Assembly (NCBI RefSeq): GCF_015291705.1
Contig: NZ_CP030050.1
Location: 9,735,001-9,799,000, forward strand
Origin: Bradyrhizobium arachidis
GTDB lineage: Bacteria; Pseudomonadota; Alphaproteobacteria; Rhizobiales; Xanthobacteraceae
Length of the DNA: 64,000 nt
Direction: 5' to 3'
The notes under the pieces were generated by a model. The model was not told the DNA's origin and did no database searches. It saw only the letters and a program-made list of their open reading frames with translations. This document shows, piece by piece, positions 7,300 through 14,713 of the stretch (position 1 is the stretch's first letter; each line of letters begins with the position of its first letter). The position numbers were made by a program, and so were the translations under genes.

Positions 7300-10167
7300 A
7301 TGACGTCGACCCGCGACAATGAGCTTGGTGCACGCCGCGAGCAGGGCCCGGAGGCCCTGGTCGGGCTGAGCCAGCTTGCGCTCGATCACATGGAGCAGGG
7401 CGTCTGCGTCTACGATGCCGACAACCGGATCGTGCTGGTCAATCAGCGCTACCTCAGCCTGTTCGACATGTCGGCCGACATCGTGCGGGTGGGCGCGAGC
7501 TACCGCGAGGTGCTTGCGCACAGCGCGAGGCGCGGCAACTTTCCCGAGGACGAGCTCGACACGCTGTATTCGGCGCGGATCGCGCAGATCGCAGCGGGCA
7601 AGCCGTTCCGGACCGAGCAGCGGCTTGCGACCGGCCTCGTCATGTCGCTCGAGCTGAAGCCGCTTCCCGGCGGCGGCTGGATGACGATCTGCGACGACGT
7701 CAGCCGCCTTGCCCGGCTCGAAGCGGAATTGCGTTTGCAGACCGAGCGCAGCCAGCACGCGCTCGCCAACATGTCGCACGGCCTCATCATGTATGATGCC
7801 GACAGCCGCGTCGTGGTCTGCAACGAACGCTTCCTGAACCTCTACGATCTCGACCCCGAGGTCGTGAAACCGGGCGTCACGCACTGCACGGCGATCGACC
7901 ATTGGCTGTCGCGCGGCAATTTGCCGGGCATGTCGGCCGACGAATTTCTTGGCACCAGGCTGGAGGACGTGCGCGAAAGGAAAGCGAAAACCCTGCTGGT
8001 GATGCGCTACGACGGGCGGATGGTGCAGGCGGTCTCGCGCTTCCTGCCCGACGGCGGCTGGGTGACCGTGCACGAGGACGTCACCGAGCGGCTGCAATAC
8101 GAGGAGACGCTGCGGCAGCAGAATTTCATCCTTGATGCCGCGCTTGAGAACATGGCGCACGGGCTCGCCTTCTACGACAGCGACATGCGTCTGCGCGTCT
8201 GCAACACCACCTACCGCACCATCTACCGGCTGTCGCCGGAGGAGACCAGACCCGGCACGCATCTCGGCGAGCTGATCGAGCGCTCGATAACGAACGGCGC
8301 GTTCTCCTCGGAATACAGCCCGCAGCAGATCCTCGAAGCCGCCCGCGCCCGGATCGCCAGCCGCGACTCCTCGCCGATGCGCCGGAGCATGTCGAACGAC
8401 ACCGTGATCTCGGTGCGCTATTGCGCGCTGGCCGAGGGCGGCTTCGTCGCCACCTACGAGGACATCACCGAGCGCGAGCGCGCGGTCGAGGAGCTGAGCG
8501 AGCAATACCGCCGCTTCGATGCGGCGCTGAACAACATGAGCCAGGGCCTGTGCATGCTCGATGCCAGCCTGCGCGTCATCGTGTGCAACCGCCGCTACAT
8601 CGAGATGTACGGCCTCTCCCCGGACGTGGTGAAGCCCGGCGTCTCGATGCGCGAGATCATGGAGCACAGCTGCGACCTCGGCATCCATCCGAATACGACC
8701 GGGGCCACGCTCTATGCCGATTATGTCGAGCGGCTGCGGGAAGGCGAGCACACGCTGCACCGTCATTTGAGCGATGGCCGTATCATCAAGCTCAACCACA
8801 AGCGGATGGAGCATGGCGGCTGGGTCGTCACCTATGAGGACGTCACCGAGCGCCACAAGGCGCAGGCGCGCGTGGCGCACATGGCGCGGCACGATTCCCT
8901 GACTGACCTGCCCAACCGCACGCTGTTCCGCGAGAAGATGGGCGAGGGGCTGAACCAGGTCGCGATCGCCGGCGGCGCGATGGCGGTGCTCTGCTTCGAC
9001 CTCGACAATTTCAAGACCGTCAACGACCGCCTTGGCCATGCTGCCGGCGACCGGTTGCTGCGCTGGGTCGCAGCGCGGCTGAAGGAGAATGTCGGCGAGA
9101 ACGACACAGTCGCGCGCCTCGGCGGCGACGAATTCGCCGTGCTCCAGCGCGGGCCGCAGCCGGAATCGGCCGAGAAGCTCGCCCGCCACTTGGTCGAGAT
9201 CATCGGCCATCCGCCGGCGCTGGAAAGCCAGTCGATCCATGTCGGCGTCTCCGTCGGCATCGCGATCGCGCCCGATCACGGCCTGGATGCCGACGAGCTG
9301 ATGAAATGCGCCGACCTCGCGCTGTACCAGGCCAAGGCCAGAGGCCGCGGCGCCTATCAGCTGTTCGAGCCCGAGATGGAGGAAGAGGCGCGCAGCCGCC
9401 ACGCGCTGGAGCACGACCTGCGCACCGCACTGGAGCGGCGCGAATTCCATCTGGTGTTCCAGCCGCAGGTGCGGCTCGACACCACCGAGCTCACCGGCTT
9501 CGAGGCGCTGCTGCGCTGGAAACATCCCTCGCGCGGCTTCGTCTCGCCCGCCGAGTTCATTCCGATCGCGGAAGAGAATGGGCTGATCGTCCCGATCGGC
9601 GAATGGGTGCTGCGCACCGCCTGCGCCACGGCCGCCTCATGGCCTGATGTCACCGTCGCGGTCAATCTGTCGCCCGTGCAGTTCCGCTCGCGCGGGCTGG
9701 TCGCGATGGTCACGAGCGCGCTGGCGGAGGCCGGCCTGCCGCCGCAGCGTCTCGAGCTCGAGGTCACCGAGACCGCCCTGCTCGACGACAGCGAGGCGAC
9801 CATCGAGATCCTGCATCAGCTTCGCGCGCTGAGCGTCCGCGTCAGCCTCGACGATTTCGGCGTCGGCTATTCCTCGCTGAGCTACCTGCGCAAGTTTCCG
9901 TTCGACCGCATCAAGATCGATCGCTCCTTCGTCGGCACGCTCGGCGAAAGCCCGGAAAGCGTTGCCATCGTCCGCACCATTGCCAGCCTCGGCTCCGTGC
10001 TCGGCGTCGAGACCACGGCGGAGGGCGTCGAGACCATCGAGCAGCTCGACTTCGTCCGCGGATGCGGCTGCACCGCCGTGCAGGGATATTATTTCGGCAA
10101 GCCGTGCCCGGCAGCCGAGGTCGGGCGTACCATCGAGACGCTGAACGCGGTTCGCCGCATGGCGTAA
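7300..10167 (+). CDS. Cyclic-di-GMP turnover protein with four PAS domains, GGDEF and EAL
   Basis: The 955-residue cytoplasmic protein has four PAS units of about 125 residues. Each starts with a motif like NMSHGLIMYDADSRVVVCN, and the repeats begin near residues 22, 150, 275 and 405. A GGDEF domain follows with an intact GGDEF at residues 608-612, then an EAL domain with EALLRW at 735. The phosphodiesterase residues are present (NLSPVQF, EVTETALL, LDDFGVGYSS, TTAEGVET). The inhibitory RxxD before GGDEF is missing, since the position reads GEND, so product inhibition of the cyclase would be weak. No membrane segment is seen. Both activities look possible, so direction would depend on PAS signals, which are unknown. 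It is monocistronic. Confidence 0.96.
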   Translation: MTSTRDNELGARREQGPEALVGLSQLALDHMEQGVCVYDADNRIVLVNQRYLSLFDMSADIVRVGASYREVLAHSARRGNFPEDELDTLYSARIAQIAAGKPFRTEQRLATGLVMSLELKPLPGGGWMTICDDVSRLARLEAELRLQTERSQHALANMSHGLIMYDADSRVVVCNERFLNLYDLDPEVVKPGVTHCTAIDHWLSRGNLPGMSADEFLGTRLEDVRERKAKTLLVMRYDGRMVQAVSRFLPDGGWVTVHEDVTERLQYEETLRQQNFILDAALENMAHGLAFYDSDMRLRVCNTTYRTIYRLSPEETRPGTHLGELIERSITNGAFSSEYSPQQILEAARARIASRDSSPMRRSMSNDTVISVRYCALAEGGFVATYEDITERERAVEELSEQYRRFDAALNNMSQGLCMLDASLRVIVCNRRYIEMYGLSPDVVKPGVSMREIMEHSCDLGIHPNTTGATLYADYVERLREGEHTLHRHLSDGRIIKLNHKRMEHGGWVVTYEDVTERHKAQARVAHMARHDSLTDLPNRTLFREKMGEGLNQVAIAGGAMAVLCFDLDNFKTVNDRLGHAAGDRLLRWVAARLKENVGENDTVARLGGDEFAVLQRGPQPESAEKLARHLVEIIGHPPALESQSIHVGVSVGIAIAPDHGLDADELMKCADLALYQAKARGRGAYQLFEPEMEEEARSRHALEHDLRTALERREFHLVFQPQVRLDTTELTGFEALLRWKHPSRGFVSPAEFIPIAEENGLIVPIGEWVLRTACATAASWPDVTVAVNLSPVQFRSRGLVAMVTSALAEAGLPPQRLELEVTETALLDDSEATIEILHQLRALSVRVSLDDFGVGYSSLSYLRKFPFDRIKIDRSFVGTLGESPESVAIVRTIASLGSVLGVETTAEGVETIEQLDFVRGCGCTAVQGYYFGKPCPAAEVGRTIETLNAVRRMA

Positions 10168-10371
10168 GGGCTCAGGCTCCCGCAAATTCCGCCTCTCGGC
10201 ACACCTCCAAACGACGAATTGTCGCACGCCCCGTTTCCGCCGGGATAGCAGCCTCGACCGCCCTGCCCGGTCCGCGCAACGCGCTTTTCTTCTCGCGTGA
10301 TTTCAGGAACAATCGCCTCACAAGAACGAGAGACGGCGGTCCAGCGAGGCCGCTGCGCGGGAGGAATTTCG

Positions 10372-11346
10372 ATGTCGCGATACGGGCTGAAGACGTTCGC
10401 CTTTGCCGCCATGCATATTGTCGGCGCCTTGCTTGCAACTGCCGCCGGTGCGCAGGACTATCCCAGTAAACCCATCACGCTGATCGTGCCATGGCCGGCC
10501 GGCGGCTCCACCGACATCTCAATGCGCGCCATCGCCGACAGCGCCTCGAAGGTGCTGGGGCAGCCGATCGTGATCGACAACAAGGCCGGCGGCGGCGGCA
10601 CGGTGGGACCGGCGACCATGGCCGCGGCCGCCAAGCCCGACGGCTACACCATTGCGCAGATTCCTATCACCGTGTTCCGCCTGCCCCTGATGCAGGAGGT
10701 GTCGTGGGATCCGGCCAAGGACTTCACCTACATCATCCACCTCACCGGCTACACCTTCGGCGTGACCACGAGCGCGGAATCGCAGTTCAAGTCCTGGAAG
10801 GATGTCGTCGACTTCGCCAAGGCCAATCCGGGCAAGGTGACCTATGCGACTCCCGGCACCGGCACCTCGCTGCATATCGGCATGGAGCAGATCGCGGCGA
10901 TGTCCGGCATCAAGCTCACGCAGGTGCCGTTCAAGGGCGGCGCGGAGACCAACGCCGCCGTGCTCGGCCAGCACACCATGCTGCAGGCCGACTCCACCGG
11001 TTGGCGGCCGTTGGTCGACGCCGGCAAGCTAAAGCTGCTGATGGTGTGGACCGGCGCACGGTCGCCGAACTATCCCGATGTGCCGACGCTGAAGGAGCTC
11101 GGCTATCCCATGGTCTATGATTCCCCGTTCGGCGTTGCCGGACCGAAGGGCATGGATCCCAAGATCGTCGCCAAGCTGCACGATGCCTTCAAGAAGGCGG
11201 TCGAGGATCCCGCGGTGATCGCGACGCTCGCGAAATACGACATGGTGCCGAACTACAAGAACACCGAGGACTACAAGAAATTCGTCGTCGAGGTCACGGA
11301 GTCCGAGCGCAAGGTGATCGACAGCCTCGGGCTTGCGAAGAAGTAG
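10372..11346 (+). CDS. tctC: Tripartite tricarboxylate transporter substrate-binding protein
   Basis: This is a periplasmic solute receptor of the TTT (TctC/Bug) family, 324 residues. It has a signal peptide ending ATAAGAQDYP and the family hallmarks KPITLIVPWPAGGSTD near residue 30, VIDNKAGGGGTVG and ATPGTGTSLHIG. The ATG at 10372 is chosen because GGAGG lies about eight bases before it and the signal peptide begins there. The tctB and tctA genes follow, so it feeds a TctAB permease for citrate-like or other carboxylic acids; the ligand cannot be read from sequence. A palindromic repeat separates it from tctB, which may keep the receptor at a higher level than the permease. Confidence 0.95.
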   Translation: MSRYGLKTFAFAAMHIVGALLATAAGAQDYPSKPITLIVPWPAGGSTDISMRAIADSASKVLGQPIVIDNKAGGGGTVGPATMAAAAKPDGYTIAQIPITVFRLPLMQEVSWDPAKDFTYIIHLTGYTFGVTTSAESQFKSWKDVVDFAKANPGKVTYATPGTGTSLHIGMEQIAAMSGIKLTQVPFKGGAETNAAVLGQHTMLQADSTGWRPLVDAGKLKLLMVWTGARSPNYPDVPTLKELGYPMVYDSPFGVAGPKGMDPKIVAKLHDAFKKAVEDPAVIATLAKYDMVPNYKNTEDYKKFVVEVTESERKVIDSLGLAKK

Positions 11347-11370
11347 GACTGAATTGCCACACATGCCGGC

Positions 11371-11499
11371 GTCATCCTGAGGTGCGAGCCGCGGTTGCGG
11401 CTCGCCTCGAAGGATGGATCGTGGCACCGTCGCCCTTCGAGGGCCGTTGAAGAAGCGGCCACCTCAGCGACAACGGCTTCGCCGTTGCGCAGGGGTGAC
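11371..11499. repeat. Intergenic inverted repeat between tctC and tctB
   Basis: The segment starts GTCATCCTGAGGTGCGAG and contains the hairpin GCGAGCCGCGGTTGCGGCTCGC and a second stem around ACGGCTTCGCCGT. It ends CAGGGGTGAC, the inverted form of the GTCATCC edge. It fills nearly all of the tctC-tctB gap. Confidence 0.75.
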
Positions 11500-11520
11500 G
11501 GCGATCTAGAGGTGCTTCGA

Positions 11521-12006
11521 ATGAGCAACCAAACCAACGTCAAACTCCGCCTCAACAACTCCGAGCTCTGGGGCGGGCTGATCGGGCTTGCGCTCGGCGG
11601 CTTCGTGATCTGGCAGGGATTGAAGCTCAAGCTCGGCACCATCAACGATCCCGGCTCCGGCTATGTGCTGTTCTACACGGGCATCCTGATGTGCGTGTTC
11701 GCGGGCAGCATCATCATCGCAGCGATCACCGAGGGTGGCCCGACGCTGGCCTCGCGCTGGGAGAATGCGCGCTGGAGCAAGCCGCTGCTCGTCATCGCCT
11801 GCCTCACGGCGTTCTCCTTCGCGCTGGAGCCGCTGGGATTTCTGCTATCTTCGATCCCGCTGATGCTGCTGCTACTCCGACTGATCGATCCCGTGCGCTG
11901 GACGCTGGCGATCCCGATCGCTGTGCTGGTGCCATCAGGCATGTGGTGGGTGCTCAAGCGGCTGCTGTTGATCCAGCTGCCCTCGGGCCTGTTCGGGATC
12001 GGCTGA
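11521..12006 (+). CDS. tctB: Tripartite tricarboxylate transporter small membrane subunit
   Basis: This 161-residue protein has four predicted membrane segments and the TctB (DUF1468) layout. It starts at the ATG at 11521, preceded by GAGG; an upstream extension in frame would be translated repeat DNA and is rejected. TctB is the poorly conserved small subunit that assembles with TctA in the inner membrane. It lies between tctC and tctA, and its stop is four bases before the tctA start, so these two are translationally close. Confidence 0.92.
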   Translation: MSNQTNVKLRLNNSELWGGLIGLALGGFVIWQGLKLKLGTINDPGSGYVLFYTGILMCVFAGSIIIAAITEGGPTLASRWENARWSKPLLVIACLTAFSFALEPLGFLLSSIPLMLLLLRLIDPVRWTLAIPIAVLVPSGMWWVLKRLLLIQLPSGLFGIG

Positions 12007-12010
12007 TCGC

Positions 12011-13519
12011 ATGGACACACTTGCTAATGTCGCACATGGGTTCGGCGTCGCGCTGCTGCCGATCAACCTGCTCTACTGCTTCATCGGCGTCTTCATCGGT
12101 ACGCTGGTCGGCGTGCTGCCCGGCATCGGGCCGATCTCGGCGATGTCGCTGCTGCTGCCGGTGACGCTGTCAGGCACACCGGAATCCGGCATCATCATGA
12201 TGGCCGGCATCTATTACGGCTCGATGTATGGGGGATCGACCACCTCGATCCTGGTCAACATCCCCGGCGAAGCCGCCTCCGTCGTCACCTGCATCGACGG
12301 CCACCAGATGGCAAAGCAGGGCCGCGCCGGTCCCGCGCTCGGCATCTCCGCCTTCGGCTCCTTCATCGCCGGCACCTTTGCGCTGATCGCCCTGATGCTG
12401 GTGGCGCCACGGCTTGCGAGCATCGCCATCGCGTTCGGCCCGGCCGAGTATTTCAGCCTGATGGTACTCGGCCTCGTGGTGCTCACCTTCCTCACCCAAG
12501 GCTCGATGCCGAAGGCACTGCTGATGGCGTGCATCGGCGTCGTGCTCGGATTGATCGGGCTCGACAGCATCACGGCGCAGCCGCGCCTCACCTTCGGCCG
12601 CATGGAGTTGATCGACGGCATCGGCCTCGTGCCCGTGGTGATGGGCCTGTTCGGCGTCGCCGAGGTGCTGCTCAACACCGAGCAGGCGATCAAGCGCGAC
12701 ATCATCAACGCGAAGATCACGCAGCTGTTGCCCAACAGGGCCGATTGGCAGGCGAGCACCGGCCCGGTGGCGCGCGGCACGCTGCTCGGCTTCCTGCTCG
12801 GCATTCTCCCGGGCGGCGGCGCAGTGGTGGCTTCGTTTGCCTCCTACGCGCTGGAGAAACGGCTGTCGAAAACGCCCGAGCGGTTCGGCCACGGGGCGAT
12901 CGAGGGCGTCGCGGGTCCGGAGTCAGCCAATAACGCGGCGGCCGGCGGCGCATTCATTCCGTTGATGACGCTCGGCATCCCGCCGAACGTGGTGATGGCG
13001 CTGCTGCTGGGCGCCTTTGTCATCCACGGCCTGCAGCCGGGACCGCTGCTGATCACGCAAAACCCCGGCCTGTTCTGGGGCATCGTCGCCAGCATGTATA
13101 TCGGCAACGTCATGCTGCTGATCCTGAACCTGCCGATGATCGGCATGTGGGTGCAGCTCCTGAAGCTGCCCTACAATATCCTGTTCCCGCTGATCATCCT
13201 GTTCACGATCCTCGGCGTCTACTGCTCCAGCAACAACGTGTTCGACGTCTATGTGATGATCGCGTTCGGCATCATCGGCTATTTCATGCGCAAGCTCGGC
13301 TACGAGCCGGCGCCGCTGGTGCTCGCCTTCGTGCTCGGGCCGATGCTGGAGAACAATCTGCGCAAGTCGCTGATCCTGTCGCAGGGCGATCTCTGGACCT
13401 TCGTGCAGCGGCCGATCTCGGCGGCGTGCCTCGTGCTGGCACTGATCCTGCTGATCGCGCCATTGCTACCGTCGTTGCGCAAGAAGCGCGAGCTGGTGGC
13501 GCTGGATGAAGGGGTATAA
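12011..13519 (+). CDS. tctA: Tripartite tricarboxylate transporter large permease subunit
   Basis: The 502-residue protein carries the conserved TctA signature: GTLVGVLPGIGPISAMSLLLP near residue 35, YGSMYGGSTTSILVNIPGE near 70, and a second inverted copy GFLLGILPGGGAVVASF near 258. About 11 to 12 membrane segments are apparent. It is the translocation channel for the carboxylate delivered by TctC, driven by an ion gradient (family knowledge). It ends just before a family B repeat and converges on the MarR gene. No tctDE two-component genes are nearby. Confidence 0.96.
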   Translation: MDTLANVAHGFGVALLPINLLYCFIGVFIGTLVGVLPGIGPISAMSLLLPVTLSGTPESGIIMMAGIYYGSMYGGSTTSILVNIPGEAASVVTCIDGHQMAKQGRAGPALGISAFGSFIAGTFALIALMLVAPRLASIAIAFGPAEYFSLMVLGLVVLTFLTQGSMPKALLMACIGVVLGLIGLDSITAQPRLTFGRMELIDGIGLVPVVMGLFGVAEVLLNTEQAIKRDIINAKITQLLPNRADWQASTGPVARGTLLGFLLGILPGGGAVVASFASYALEKRLSKTPERFGHGAIEGVAGPESANNAAAGGAFIPLMTLGIPPNVVMALLLGAFVIHGLQPGPLLITQNPGLFWGIVASMYIGNVMLLILNLPMIGMWVQLLKLPYNILFPLIILFTILGVYCSSNNVFDVYVMIAFGIIGYFMRKLGYEPAPLVLAFVLGPMLENNLRKSLILSQGDLWTFVQRPISAACLVLALILLIAPLLPSLRKKRELVALDEGV

Positions 13520-13526
13520 AGGTTTC

Positions 13527-13603
13527 GTAGGGTGGGCAAGGGCGCGCACGCGCCGTGCCCACCATCTCTCTATGGTGGGCACGCTACGCTTTGCCCACCC
13601 TAC
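13527..13603. repeat. Intergenic palindromic repeat, family B (copy 2)
   Basis: The edges are GTAGGGTGGGCAAGG and CTTTGCCCACCCTAC, with the inner pair GTGCCCACC / GGTGGGCAC. It lies between the convergent tctA and marR genes, starting eight bases after the tctA stop. Confidence 0.9.
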
Positions 13604-13635
13604 GGCACCTGCGCAAGGAGCGCGGCACGGCGCGA

Positions 13636-14100
13636 TCACCCCTCGCCGCTTCCCGCCAGCCGGTCGCGCAGGGCGCCGATCACGCGATGGGCCGTCTCGA
13701 TGTCCTTCACCGACAATCCATCCGACAGGCCATTGACCCACGGGACCTGCAAGCGGCCGGCGACATCGTAGATCTGCCTGCCCTTGTCGGTGAGCACCAC
13801 GAGCTGCGCCCGGCGATGATGCGGGTTGGTCTCGAATACGACGAGACCGTCCCGCTCCAGATCGTTGACGATGCGCTGCACGTTCTGGCGGTTGGCGCCG
13901 AGATTGCGCGCCAGCCAGGCGACGGGCTCCGGCCGCTCGGCATCGACGATCGCCCCGAGGATCTGCCAGCGCGCGCTGGTGAGGCCGAGCGAGGCGACCA
14001 GCCGGTCACCTGCGGTCAGGAGCAGGCCGTTGGCCCGGAACAGGTCGAGGATCAGGCCGGTCAGGGCATCGCCCACCGGGGTCCGCTTGGTCCTGGTCAT
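13636..14100 (-). CDS. MarR-family transcriptional regulator
   Basis: The 154-residue protein has the winged-helix MarR fold, with LTSARWQILGAI near residue 40, the recognition region NLGANRQNVQRIVNDLERDGLV, and the wing NPHHRRAQLVVLTDKGR. It is divergent from a small monooxygenase-like gene. Two 18-base inverted repeats lie in the shared spacer, one about 19 bases before each start codon, so it probably represses both itself and the neighbour. Its inducer is unknown. Confidence 0.93.
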   Translation of the reverse strand: MTRTKRTPVGDALTGLILDLFRANGLLLTAGDRLVASLGLTSARWQILGAIVDAERPEPVAWLARNLGANRQNVQRIVNDLERDGLVVFETNPHHRRAQLVVLTDKGRQIYDVAGRLQVPWVNGLSDGLSVKDIETAHRVIGALRDRLAGSGEG

Positions 14101-14119
14101 TTGTAACGATTGCTCCGTA

Positions 14120-14137
14120 TTGACATCATCATGTCAA
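14120..14137. promoter_or_regulatory. Operator 1 of the MarR/monooxygenase pair
   Basis: TTGACATCATCATGTCAA is an inverted repeat with seven-base arms TTGACAT / ATGTCAA around four bases. It lies 19 bases upstream of the marR ATG. Its centre is 42 bases, close to four helical turns, from that of operator 2. Confidence 0.75.
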
Positions 14138-14161
14138 ACTCATATGTCATATCTTGTCGAA

Positions 14162-14179
14162 TTGACATGATGATACCAA
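14162..14179. promoter_or_regulatory. Operator 2 of the MarR/monooxygenase pair
   Basis: TTGACATGATGATACCAA matches operator 1 with an imperfect right arm. It lies 18 bases upstream of the monooxygenase ATG. A shorter palindrome, ATATGTCATAT (14142-14152), lies between the two operators and shares the ATGTCA half-site. Confidence 0.65.
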
Positions 14180-14197
14180 ATTAGACGGAGTGATGCC

Positions 14198-14566
14198 ATG
14201 CCCCAGATGCGCCCTCTCGACCCCGCCTTCCCGATCGACCGCCAGATCGCGCTCGATGCCGGTCCCGTGGTGCTGGTCAATCTGTTCACGCTCGATGCCG
14301 CGGATGAGCAGAGTTTTCTGACGAGCTGGCAGGACGATGCCGCCTTCATGAAGCGACAGCCGGGTTTCATCTCGACCCAGCTCCACCGTGCCGTCGGCGA
14401 CAATCCGACCTATCTCAATTACGCAGTGTGGGAATCCAACGCGCATTTCCGCGCGGCGTTCACCCACCCGGAATTCCGCGCCAAGATCGCGGACTACCCG
14501 GCGTCGGCAGTCGCCAGCCCGCATCTGTTCCAGAAGGTCGCGGTGCCAGGAATTTGCGTGGCGTAG
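14198..14566 (+). CDS. Antibiotic-biosynthesis-monooxygenase (ABM) domain protein
   Basis: The 122-residue protein has the ferredoxin-like ABM fold. It has VVLVNLFTLDAADEQSFLTSW near residue 25, FMKRQPGFISTQLHRAV near 50, NYAVWESNAHFRAAF near 75 and a C-terminal strand. Family members include cofactor-free quinone-forming monooxygenases and heme-degrading enzymes. No catalytic residues here allow a choice. It is divergent from the MarR gene and under a clear operator, which suggests induction by a small aromatic or quinone-like compound (inference). A family B repeat follows. Confidence 0.88.
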   Translation: MPQMRPLDPAFPIDRQIALDAGPVVLVNLFTLDAADEQSFLTSWQDDAAFMKRQPGFISTQLHRAVGDNPTYLNYAVWESNAHFRAAFTHPEFRAKIADYPASAVASPHLFQKVAVPGICVA

Positions 14567-14610
14567 CTGCGCCGCAATGGCGGGCGCAAAGTTACCCCAC
14601 GCACACGATC

Positions 14611-14703
14611 GTAGGGGTGGGCAACGGTGCGCTCGCGCCGTGCCCACCATCTCTCCCCGAATGCAACAGACGTCGTGGGCACGCTTCGCTTTGCCCACCC
14701 TAC
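14611..14703. repeat. Intergenic palindromic repeat, family B (copy 3)
   Basis: The edges are GTAGGGGTGGGCAACG and CTTTGCCCACCCTAC, with inner CGTGCCCACC and CGTGGGCACG arms. It lies between the convergent ABM and second GGDEF/EAL genes. Confidence 0.88.
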
Positions 14704-14713
14704 GGCATCTCAA

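Noticed and set aside
7213..9525. 770-codon leftward frame antisense to the GGDEF/EAL gene
   Set aside because: The low-complexity product lacks any motif; the sense frame carries complete PAS, GGDEF and EAL domains.
11395..11520. N-terminal extension of tctB
   Set aside because: These codons lie inside the inverted-repeat element and encode no membrane segment; the ATG at 11521 has a ribosome binding site.
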